A stretch of 64,000 nucleotides of DNA from assembly GCA_029213265.1 (NCBI GenBank), contig JARGNG010000001.1, forward strand, positions 234,306-298,305, given 5' to 3'. Shown piece after piece: positions 53,080 to 61,761 of the stretch; the first letter of the stretch is position 1, and every line of letters starts with the position of its first letter. This DNA is from Verrucomicrobiales bacterium. Its GTDB lineage: Bacteria > Verrucomicrobiota > Verrucomicrobiia > Verrucomicrobiales > DEV007. A program made the translations under genes and the position numbers. The notes under the pieces are model-generated. The model was not told the origin of the DNA. It did not search any database and saw only the letters and a list, made by a program, of their open reading frames with translations.

Positions 53080-56000
53080 TTAATTGCGCGTCATCACTTC
53101 ATCCAGATTCAGCAGGAGGCTCGCGACGACGGTCCAGGCGGCGTGCTGGTCTGCGGGTAGCGATTCGTCGCGTTCAGAGTCGCCGGTGCCGAGAAGGGTG
53201 CCGGCCTTCTCCTGATCAGCGCCGAATTTTTTCAATCCGGCTTGGTAGACGTCGAGCAGTTCGACGAGCTCTCCGCTCTCCGGCCTTCTCGCGGTAGCCA
53301 ACTCGAAGGCCCAGCTCGCTCTGGCTTCTTCGTTTTCTCCACCTTCCTTCAGAACTCGCTCCGCGAGATGGCGGGACGCCTCGATCATCTGGACGTCATT
53401 CATTGCGGCCAGAGCCTGAAGCGGCGTATTCGTGATGGGGCGCTGAACGACGCAGGTCTCGCGATTCGGAGCGTCAAAGATGACCATGGCGGGCGGCGGG
53501 GAAGAACGTTTCCAGTAGGTGTAGAGGGTGCGGCGGAAGAGCTTGTCCCCTTTGTCCTGCGCGAACTTGGGATTTCCCCCGAGGGAAACTTCGGCCCAGA
53601 GTCCGGGTGGCTGATAGGGCTTCACTCCGGGGCCGCCGGCGGTCTTGACAAGAAGTCCGCTCAGGGCCAGCGCGTTGTCGCGGATCATTTCGGCGGCGAG
53701 GCGGGGCCGGGAGGCGCGGGCGAAAAAGCGGTTTTCCGGATCGTGCTCGAGATCCTGCGGCCCGAGATTGGAGGACTGGCGATAGGTGCGGGAAAGAACG
53801 ATCTGCCGAATCATGCGTTTGGTCTCCCATCCGCTTTCGCGAAAATCCACGGCAAGCCAGTCGAGAAGTTCGGGGTGAGTCGGGAATTCTCCCTGGGCAC
53901 CGAAGTCGGAGGGGGTCCGGACAATTCCGTGGCCGAAGAACAGTTGCCAGAGCTGGTTCACGGCAACGCGGGAGGTGAGGGGGTGGTCATCCGAGAAAAG
54001 CCATTGCGCCAGCCCCAGTCGGTTTTTCGGGGCCTCTTCAGGCTGGGGGGGGAGAATTGCCGGTGTCCCGACGGGGATCGCTTCCTCCTCGCGGGGGGAG
54101 TCATACTGCCCGCGGTCGAGAATGTAGGTCATTCTCATTTTGTCCTCCGGGTTGTCTTTCATGACCATGGAGGTGGTTTTGCCGGTGAGGATCTCTCTTT
54201 TTTCCGCCTCGAACTGAAGTGCTGCGGAGCGAGCGGTGAGGTAGGCGGCGGATTGGTTGAGAAGTGCGTTTTCGGCAATGCGTTTCTGCGTGGCGTGTCG
54301 TTTTGCAGCGAGAGTGGCGGTTGCACCGGCGACGAGGTCTTTCTGCGCCCAGGTAATTTCTTCGGCCTTGAGCTCGCGATTGTAAATGTGGATGTCGTCG
54401 ACCTCGCCGGGGAAATTGGCTCCCGGGGTGCGACCTCCAATTCGGAAGGGAACGTCGTTCTTGATCGTGCCGGTCAGGTTCTTGTCGCCGGTTTCGGCGT
54501 TGTGCCCGGTCAGGGCGCCGTCGATGTAAATCTTGATGCTGTCCTTCGTTCCGGCACCGTTGTAGGTGATGGCGACGTGGTGCCACTTTCCGGGCTCGAG
54601 CTTTTTCGCGGCGACTACCTTGACGGCATTATTGGGCCAGCTGTTGATGATGTGAATGCCCGGCGCGCCGCCCTGCATCCAGAAGTCGTAGCCACGGTGG
54701 GATTTGGAGACATCCATTTTGGAAAACACCGCTCCCCCCGCGTTTTGATCTTTGATTTTGATCCAGGCTGCGAGCGTGAATTTGCTCTTGTTGTCGAATT
54801 CGGTGATTCCCTCTGCTTCGAAGACATGTCCTTCGAGCTTGATTCCCCGACCGTGTTTGGCCTCGGTCGCGGGAACGAGAGTTTTTTCTCCGACTGCGTC
54901 CTTTCCGCGCACCGGCTCAAGGAGGGCCCGCCCGACGGCGTCATCAAGTGGAAAGAAATGGAGCAGGTCCTTGACGCGATTCGCCAGGTCGGCCTCCGGT
55001 TCTTTGGACCCTTTGGCGACACCGGGTTGGAGCGCTTCGGCTCTGGCTTTCGCTGTTTTGGCGGCGGAGTCGGCGATTTTCGTTTCGACTTCACTGAGTT
55101 TGTCTTCCTCGACTTTGGTCACAACCTCCACAAACGGAGCCTGGTTTCCCTTCCGTGTCTGCATGCCAGGGTCGGTCGTGTTGTTGAAGTAGGCGTAGAA
55201 CTGGTAGTATTCCCTTTGCGAAATGGGATCGTATTTGTGGTCGTGGCATTGCACGCACTCCATCGAGAGGCCGAGCCAGACATTGGAGGTTGTTTTGACC
55301 CGGTCGGCGACGTAGCTGACTCGCAGCTCCTCCGGAATGGCCCCGCCTTCGTCCGAGCTCGGGTGATTGCGATTGAAACCCGAGGCGATGAGCTGGGCGT
55401 TGGTGGGTTCCGGCAAAAGATCTCCGGCGAGTTGTTCGATCGAAAACTGGTCGTAGGGCTGGTTGGTGTTGTACGCGTTGACGACCCAGTCCCGCCAGGG
55501 CCACATGTCGCGAGGTCCGTCGGCATGCATCACCGAGGTGTCGCCATAGCGGGCCGCGTCCAACCACATCAGGGCCATGCGCTCGCCGAAATGCGGCGAG
55601 GCGAGGAGTCGGTCGACAACGGTCTCGTAGGCGTTTTCTGATTTGTCTTGGAGAAAGGCGTTCCGTTCTTCCGGAGTCGGGGGAAGGCCGGTGAGATCAA
55701 AGGTAATCCGGCGGAGCAGGGTGCGGCGGTCCGCCTCGGGGGAGGGAGCTACGTTTTCCCCGGTCAGTTCCGAGAGAACGAACCGGTCGATCGGATTCTG
55801 AATTTCTTTTTCCCATTCCGGCTTCACCGATGGCGGTTTCAGTTTTCCAGGGGCGGTGAACGACCAGTGTTCGGTCCATTCGGCCCCGCCTTCGATCCAT
55901 TTCCGAATTAGCTCGACTTCCTTTTTCGAGAGCGGTTTCTTCACCTTGGGCGGAGGCATCACTTCGTCAGGATCGTCTGAAATGATACGATGCCAGGATT

Positions 56001-56244
56001 CGCTTTTCTCGATGCTCCCCGCAACGAAGGCCGTGAAGCCGTCCTTGTCGGCGAAGGCATCCGATTTGAGATCGAGGCGGAGCTTGGCCTTTCGATGCTC
56101 TTCATCGGGACCATGGCAAAAGAAGCACTTGTCGGAAAGGATGGGGCGAATATCGCGCGCGAAATCGACTTCCTCTCCCAAAAGAGGAGAGGCCGGGAGA
56201 ATCGCGATGGATGCGAGGAAAAGGAGGTGCAGGAATTTTCCCAT
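53080..56244 (-). CDS. PSD1-DUF1549-LamG-DUF1553 exported cytochrome-like protein
   Basis: 1054 residues. The signal peptide is followed by a PSD1 (planctomycete cytochrome c) heme site CFFCHGP (C40-x2-C43-H44). DUF1549 follows (about 150-360; NPIDRFVLSELTGENVAPSPEAD; RITFDLTGLPPTPEE; CVQCHDHKYDPISQREYY, a second CxxCH). A LamG/concanavalin domain occupies about 420-610 (FTLAAWIKIKDQNAGGAVFS; KWHHVAITYNGAG). DUF1553 ends the chain (SRVAVNQLWQLFFGHGIVRTPSDFGAQGE). It is transcribed ahead of the DUF1501 gene. Such pairs are numerous in PVC bacteria; a role in polysaccharide or sulfated-glycan use is commonly suggested. Confidence 0.95.
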   Translation of the reverse strand: MGKFLHLLFLASIAILPASPLLGEEVDFARDIRPILSDKCFFCHGPDEEHRKAKLRLDLKSDAFADKDGFTAFVAGSIEKSESWHRIISDDPDEVMPPPKVKKPLSKKEVELIRKWIEGGAEWTEHWSFTAPGKLKPPSVKPEWEKEIQNPIDRFVLSELTGENVAPSPEADRRTLLRRITFDLTGLPPTPEERNAFLQDKSENAYETVVDRLLASPHFGERMALMWLDAARYGDTSVMHADGPRDMWPWRDWVVNAYNTNQPYDQFSIEQLAGDLLPEPTNAQLIASGFNRNHPSSDEGGAIPEELRVSYVADRVKTTSNVWLGLSMECVQCHDHKYDPISQREYYQFYAYFNNTTDPGMQTRKGNQAPFVEVVTKVEEDKLSEVETKIADSAAKTAKARAEALQPGVAKGSKEPEADLANRVKDLLHFFPLDDAVGRALLEPVRGKDAVGEKTLVPATEAKHGRGIKLEGHVFEAEGITEFDNKSKFTLAAWIKIKDQNAGGAVFSKMDVSKSHRGYDFWMQGGAPGIHIINSWPNNAVKVVAAKKLEPGKWHHVAITYNGAGTKDSIKIYIDGALTGHNAETGDKNLTGTIKNDVPFRIGGRTPGANFPGEVDDIHIYNRELKAEEITWAQKDLVAGATATLAAKRHATQKRIAENALLNQSAAYLTARSAALQFEAEKREILTGKTTSMVMKDNPEDKMRMTYILDRGQYDSPREEEAIPVGTPAILPPQPEEAPKNRLGLAQWLFSDDHPLTSRVAVNQLWQLFFGHGIVRTPSDFGAQGEFPTHPELLDWLAVDFRESGWETKRMIRQIVLSRTYRQSSNLGPQDLEHDPENRFFARASRPRLAAEMIRDNALALSGLLVKTAGGPGVKPYQPPGLWAEVSLGGNPKFAQDKGDKLFRRTLYTYWKRSSPPPAMVIFDAPNRETCVVQRPITNTPLQALAAMNDVQMIEASRHLAERVLKEGGENEEARASWAFELATARRPESGELVELLDVYQAGLKKFGADQEKAGTLLGTGDSERDESLPADQHAAWTVVASLLLNLDEVMTRN

Positions 56245-56386
56245 AGGGATTCACTGTATCAGCAATCATCGAAGCGGGAATGGTACGTGATTGCAGGCGG
56301 AATTGTTGCGTAAGATTAGCATTTCATGAAGAGAAGTCCCTTTCGCGCGGTGGACAGTTTCCATGCTTTGCGATACGCTTTTCGTC

Positions 56387-56920
56387 ATGAGAACTCTAAT
56401 TCCTCTTTTTCTTATCGCAGTAGCCTTGCCGCTTTCCTCCACCCGGGCTCAAGACGTTACTCCTGATGGAGCGCAGCCGGGGATTCATGGATACTGGGAG
56501 GTCATTACAGCGAGTGGTCGCTGGGTCGCCCGGATTGATCAGATCGCTTCCGTCAGCGAGCACGAATATGTGATTGATAATGCGGTCCGGGTTTATGAGT
56601 GCACCATCGATACGGACGGAAGCCAGGTCGCTCGTTTTTACTACATCGAGCCGGTCACCGACAGCTCCTCGATCACGACAGGAAGCGCGACGATCAGCCG
56701 TCTGAAGGACATGGCCAATCGGGCTTCGGACAAACTGGGGACGGGCGATATTGATAACCTTGTCACCAAGCACTATCCCGATACGACCCACGCCAAGACC
56801 TCCGAATACCGCATGAAAAACAAAGCGACGATCGGACAAATTTACGATCATGTCCGCAAAGTCTGGGCTGAGGAAAAAGGTCGCGGCGGGCAGAACCAGT
56901 TGATCATCCGGGGCGGCTAG
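56387..56920 (+). CDS. Small secreted protein, unknown function
   Basis: About 177 residues from ATG 56387; the frame to 56363 adds eight residues. The signal peptide is MRTLIPLFLIAVALPLSSTRAQ. The mature chain starts with VTPDGAQPGIHGYWEVITASGRWVARIDQIASVSEHEY, a beta-rich start, then helical parts (SRLKDMANRASDKLG; IGQIYDHVRKVWAEEKG). No catalytic motif or family recognised. Monocistronic between the divergent DUF1553 gene and the aldo-keto reductase. Confidence 0.65.
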   Translation: MRTLIPLFLIAVALPLSSTRAQDVTPDGAQPGIHGYWEVITASGRWVARIDQIASVSEHEYVIDNAVRVYECTIDTDGSQVARFYYIEPVTDSSSITTGSATISRLKDMANRASDKLGTGDIDNLVTKHYPDTTHAKTSEYRMKNKATIGQIYDHVRKVWAEEKGRGGQNQLIIRGG

Positions 56921-57065
56921 ATTATCACCGTGAATTTTCACGAATGGGCCGCAGATCGAACGGTAAGCAGCTTGTGCAATTTTGTTGTCATTCGTGAGAG
57001 CGAAGCGAATTCCTTTTTGCCACTGACCTGACTTTTTTGGGAGCAGCCCATTCTACTTCACCGAT

Positions 57066-58103
57066 ATGAAATACCGAGAAATTCCGCAAACCGATCTCAA
57101 TGTCAGTCTCATCGGCCTCGGCACGATGACCTGGGGCGAGCAAAATACCGAGACTGAGGGGCATGAGCAGATGGACTACGCCGTTGAGCGCGGCGTCAAT
57201 TTTTTCGACACCGCGGAGATGTATCCGGTTCCTCCGATGGCAGAGACAGCGAATGAAACGGAGCGCATCATCGGCACCTGGTTCGCGGATCGGAAAAATC
57301 GGGATCAGGTCATTCTTGCGACGAAGGTCGCTGGACCGGGGCCTCACATCACTCATATTCGCGGAGGCTCGCGCCTCAACCGGGAGCACATCACGCAGGC
57401 GGTAGAGGGCAGCCTGAAGCGGCTCCAGACCGACTATATCGATCTGTATCAGCTCCACTGGCCCGACCGGCCGGTGCCCCTTTTCGGAACGCGGGACTAT
57501 TCGCCGCCGAAGGAGTCCGATCCCGTTCCGATTGAGGAAACACTGCGAGTTCTGGCCGATCTGATCGCAGAAGGGAAAATTCGTCACATCGGCCTTTCGA
57601 ATGAAACTCCGTGGGGAGCGATGAAATTTCTTCAAGTCGCAGAGTCGCAGGGATTACCGCGGATGGTGACGATCCAGAACTCCTACAGTCTCCTCAATCG
57701 CACTTTTGACAGTGGGCTGTCCGAGGTGTGTGAAGAGGAGGGCATGCGTTCGCTGCCCTATTCGCCGCTCGCCTTCGGTCGTCTTTCAGGAAAATACCGG
57801 AACGGAGCGAAGCCGGAAGGTGCCCGCATTACCCTGTGGGAACGGTTCGCCCGCTACAACGGTCCCAGCAGTGATGCGGCCATCGAGGAGTATTTCCGGA
57901 TCGCTGATGAGGCGGGGCTGGATCTTGCCCAGATGAGTCTGGCCTGGATCAATCAGCGCCATCACGTCGCGAGCAATTTAATTGGAGCAACGACGATGGA
58001 GCAGCTCAAAGCGAACATCGACAGTGTCGATATCGAGTTACCGGGGGAGGTGCGAAAAGCGATCGATACGGTGCATCACCGCTACCCGAATCCGTGTCCG
58101 TAG
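57066..58103 (+). CDS. Aldo/keto reductase, Tas-like
   Basis: 345 residues, the size of E. coli Tas. The AKR tetrad can be placed: Asp and Tyr in NFFDTAEMYP, Lys in ILATKVAG, His in LYQLHWPDRP. Tas-like features are GLGTMTWGEQNTETEGHEQMDYA at the N-terminus, VPPMAETANETERIIGTWF, and the C-terminal SNLIGATTMEQLKANIDS (NADPH phosphate pocket). Substrate unknown. Single gene; 145 bp separate it from the SHD1 gene. Confidence 0.93.
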   Translation: MKYREIPQTDLNVSLIGLGTMTWGEQNTETEGHEQMDYAVERGVNFFDTAEMYPVPPMAETANETERIIGTWFADRKNRDQVILATKVAGPGPHITHIRGGSRLNREHITQAVEGSLKRLQTDYIDLYQLHWPDRPVPLFGTRDYSPPKESDPVPIEETLRVLADLIAEGKIRHIGLSNETPWGAMKFLQVAESQGLPRMVTIQNSYSLLNRTFDSGLSEVCEEEGMRSLPYSPLAFGRLSGKYRNGAKPEGARITLWERFARYNGPSSDAAIEEYFRIADEAGLDLAQMSLAWINQRHHVASNLIGATTMEQLKANIDSVDIELPGEVRKAIDTVHHRYPNPCP

Positions 58104-58247
58104 GGTGCTTGGATTGCGACTCTAATTTGCGAAAGAGGAGGTCAAAAAGCTCGATCGGGCCATGTTTTTCTACGCATTTCTCTGATGCCGATACGTCAGA
58201 GATGGGGTATCTTAATTCGGTCCCACTCGGGAATTTGTGAACCTGCC

Positions 58248-59018
58248 ATGTTCCGCCTCCTAGCCATATATTTTGTGATTTTTCCCGCCCTGCTGCTTTG
58301 CGCTCAGGATGGTGGGGAATTCCATGAATTCACGGATAAAAAGGGATCCAAGATCTACGCGATGCTTCTCGGAGTTTCCGAAGACAACAGGATGATGAAG
58401 ATCCGACGCGAAGATGGACAGGAGTTCGAATCCGAGATCAACGTGCTTTGTCTCGACGATCAACAGTTCATCAAGGCCTGGATGAAAAAGAAACCGATGC
58501 TGACGGCTGGCGATTATCGCATTGAGCTGTCGATTGCGAAAAAGGCGGGGGAAACGGAACGTCGCAAGGGAAACGGTTCCTCCTACTCTTACGTGCAACG
58601 ATTCTCCAGTTTTGAAGTTACGGTGCAGAATTTGTCCCGGGAAACCCTTCCTTCGACACGACTGGAGTATGTCATTCTCTGGGATGACCAGTTGGTCATT
58701 TACCAGGCATCGGATGGTGACTGGACCTACCGGGCTGCGGATGAAGAAGACGAAACGATCGTAAAAGTGAAGGGGGAAATCCCTCTGCCGGCGATTCCGT
58801 TCAACCGTGAAGAAATTGTCACCACCTCAGAATTCGAAATCAACCAGTTGCTTCTCTCCGGCGATGTCTACCGCGAAGATGAGCCTTTCGGCATCTACGC
58901 CCGTGTCGTAACCGATTCGGGAGTCGTTCTTGCGGAAGCCCGGGTCGGCACGTCCGAAGTCGACAAGGTCGGGTGGGAGGATGCCATCGCCTTCAATGAT
59001 CCTGAAAAGCGCGATTGA
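58248..59018 (+). CDS. Secreted SHD1-domain protein (paralogue of the 12.6-kb gene)
   Basis: About 256 residues from ATG 58248. The signal peptide (LLAIYFVIFPALLLCAQ) is followed by an SHD1-like module (HEFTDKKGSKIYAMLLGVSEDNRMMKIRREDGQEFESEINVLCLDDQQFIKAW), matching residues 25-70 of the paralogue at 12567-13340. The C-terminal domain is beta-rich (FEVTVQNLSRETLPSTRLEYVILWDDQL) as in the paralogue. The two genes are unlinked in the window. Function unknown; exported. Confidence 0.75.
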   Translation: MFRLLAIYFVIFPALLLCAQDGGEFHEFTDKKGSKIYAMLLGVSEDNRMMKIRREDGQEFESEINVLCLDDQQFIKAWMKKKPMLTAGDYRIELSIAKKAGETERRKGNGSSYSYVQRFSSFEVTVQNLSRETLPSTRLEYVILWDDQLVIYQASDGDWTYRAADEEDETIVKVKGEIPLPAIPFNREEIVTTSEFEINQLLLSGDVYREDEPFGIYARVVTDSGVVLAEARVGTSEVDKVGWEDAIAFNDPEKRD

Positions 59019-59041
59019 TATACTTTTTCGGCTTGCGATGA

Positions 59042-60175
<1,134 letters not shown>

Positions 60176-60330
60176 CCCGTGATTTTCTACCCGGGCAAAA
60201 GCTGTGGCTTCCGATCGTCATTCGCATTCATCTTATGCGGCGCAAGCGGCCCTGTTTCCGTTTCGATTGGCGGCTGGAAGCCACTGCTTCTGCCTCCCCG
60301 GCAGGCCTGAAATCTGATGCTTCATGACAT

Positions 60331-60361
60331 AACAGGGTTGACTCAGGGACCGAACCCTGTT
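60331..60361 (+). repeat. 31-nt palindromic repeat, copy C, in the pyrF leader
   Basis: AACAGGGTT (60331-60339) and AACCCTGTT (60353-60361) form a 9-bp stem with a 13-nt centre; total length 31 nt, as for copies A and B. It ends 12 bp before the pyrF ATG and has no T tract. In the transcript the hairpin would sit directly upstream of the ribosome-binding region, so it could affect translation or reflect a mobile palindrome (inference). Confidence 0.6.
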
Positions 60362-60373
60362 GAGTCGTGAGAG

Positions 60374-61156
60374 ATGACATACGCCGCGACATTGCAGCAA
60401 CGAATTGACGAAACCGGCAGCGCACTGTGCGTCGGGATCGACCCCCGGCCGGATCTTCACGACTCCGTAGCCGCGATCGAGTCTTTTTGCGAAAAAGTAA
60501 TCGGGGAAACCGCGGAGTTTGCGGCCGTTTTCAAACCGAATATTGCCTACTTCGAAGCGCTCGGGGTGGAAGGGTATGCAATGATGGATCGCCTCATCGG
60601 GAAAATGAAGCAATCCGGCGTCCCCATTGTTCTCGACGCCAAGCGCGGCGACATCGGGACGACCCAGGAGCACTATGCGAAGGGATATTTTGAAAACTGG
60701 GATGTCGATGCCGTGACGCTCAGCCCCTACATGGGCTTTGACTCGGTGGAGCCATTTCTCCAATACCCCGGTAAGGGTGTCTATCTGCTTGGTGTGACCT
60801 CCAACGCAGGAGCTGCGGATCTGGAAACGCACGATCTGGCAGATGGGCGGAAAGTCTTCGAACTCGTCGGTGATATGGCCGGTCGGGCTGCGGATTCTCC
60901 GGCAGGAGAGGGGAGCATCGGGCTGGTCCTCGGACTGACGAATGTTTCCGATGACGTCCTTGCCCGAATGCCGGATGTCCCGCTCCTGATTCCCGGGCTC
61001 GGAGCGCAGGGAGGCGATCTGGAGACGCTGCGAGGTGCCAATCGTTCGGCCCCCAGTGTCATCAACGTATCCCGCGGAATTCTCTACGCCGACGACCACC
61101 TCACCTTTACTGAAAAAGCCAAAGACTATGCGAATCGAATTGCCAGCATCGCCTGA
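60374..61156 (+). CDS. pyrF: Orotidine 5'-phosphate decarboxylase (type 2)
   Basis: 260 residues. PyrF converts OMP to UMP, the last step of de novo pyrimidine synthesis. Motifs: LCVGIDPRPDLHD, FAAVFKPNIAYFEALG, the catalytic Lys/Asp tetrad in VLDAKRGDIGTT, VTLSPYMGFDSVEPFL, and PLLIPGLGAQGGDLETL. The length and the SNAGAADLE wording are those of type 2 (longer) enzymes. It overlaps pyrE by 29 bp, so the two form a translationally coupled pair. The 31-nt palindrome lies just upstream. Confidence 0.96.
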   Translation: MTYAATLQQRIDETGSALCVGIDPRPDLHDSVAAIESFCEKVIGETAEFAAVFKPNIAYFEALGVEGYAMMDRLIGKMKQSGVPIVLDAKRGDIGTTQEHYAKGYFENWDVDAVTLSPYMGFDSVEPFLQYPGKGVYLLGVTSNAGAADLETHDLADGRKVFELVGDMAGRAADSPAGEGSIGLVLGLTNVSDDVLARMPDVPLLIPGLGAQGGDLETLRGANRSAPSVINVSRGILYADDHLTFTEKAKDYANRIASIA

Positions 61157-61730
61157 AGAAACCATCGAACTGCTCAAAGACTACGGAGCGGTGGAGCAGG
61201 GCCACTTTATTCTCGCGAGCGGAAATCACTCCGCCTACTACGTGAAAAAGGGCAAGTTGGTGCAGCATCCCTTTGAGCTGCAGAAAATGATTGAGCAGCG
61301 CATCGATGCGATGAAGGCCCTCGGGCCAATTGATGTCGTCCTCAGCCCGGCGATGGGTGGCGTTCCCGTGGGCCAGCAAGTCGGGTTGGCGGTTCACGCC
61401 CGGACGATCTATGCGGAGCGGAATGCGGAAACGAACGAGCTGGAGCTCAAACGGGGATTTGAAATCAATCCGGGAGAACGTCTTCTCCTTGTTGAGGATG
61501 TGATTACGACAGGAGGAACGCTCCTCGAATTGACCGATTTTATCACCTCCCGGGGCGGCGAAGTCGCGGGTGTGTTTGTGGTCGTAAATCGTTCCGGTAA
61601 AGACAAGGTCGGCGATTTCCCCGTTGTTTCCTGCATGGAGATCCAGTTCCCGGTCTACGCGCCGAATGAAATTCCCGAAGATCTTGCGGCAATCCCTGCG
61701 GTAAGACCAGGAACGAAGCGCGTCGAGTGA
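61128..61730 (+). CDS. pyrE: Orotate phosphoribosyltransferase
   Basis: About 200 residues from ATG 61128, inside the end of pyrF. It joins orotate and PRPP to make OMP, the step before PyrF. Motifs: GHFILASGNHSAYYVKKGKL, VVLSPAMGGVPVGQQV, and the PRPP loop LLVEDVITTGGTLLEL. The start is supported by MRIELPASPEETIELLKDYGAVEQ, the normal N-terminus; an earlier ATG at 61035 lies deep in pyrF. Both pyrimidine steps are thus made together. The beta-helix gene converges 31 bp downstream. Confidence 0.95.
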   Translation: MRIELPASPEETIELLKDYGAVEQGHFILASGNHSAYYVKKGKLVQHPFELQKMIEQRIDAMKALGPIDVVLSPAMGGVPVGQQVGLAVHARTIYAERNAETNELELKRGFEINPGERLLLVEDVITTGGTLLELTDFITSRGGEVAGVFVVVNRSGKDKVGDFPVVSCMEIQFPVYAPNEIPEDLAAIPAVRPGTKRVE

Positions 61731-61761
61731 CGAAGCGGGGTTGACTCCGATCTGGACCGCT

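Noticed and set aside
53242..55641. A 799-codon open frame on the plus strand opposite the DUF1553 gene
   Set aside because: It mirrors the conserved PSD1/DUF1549/LamG/DUF1553 gene and has no recognisable domain; a GC-driven shadow.
60235..60327. 30-residue open frame upstream of pyrF
   Set aside because: Very short, no membrane or signal feature, rich in Arg and Ala; not distinguishable from chance.
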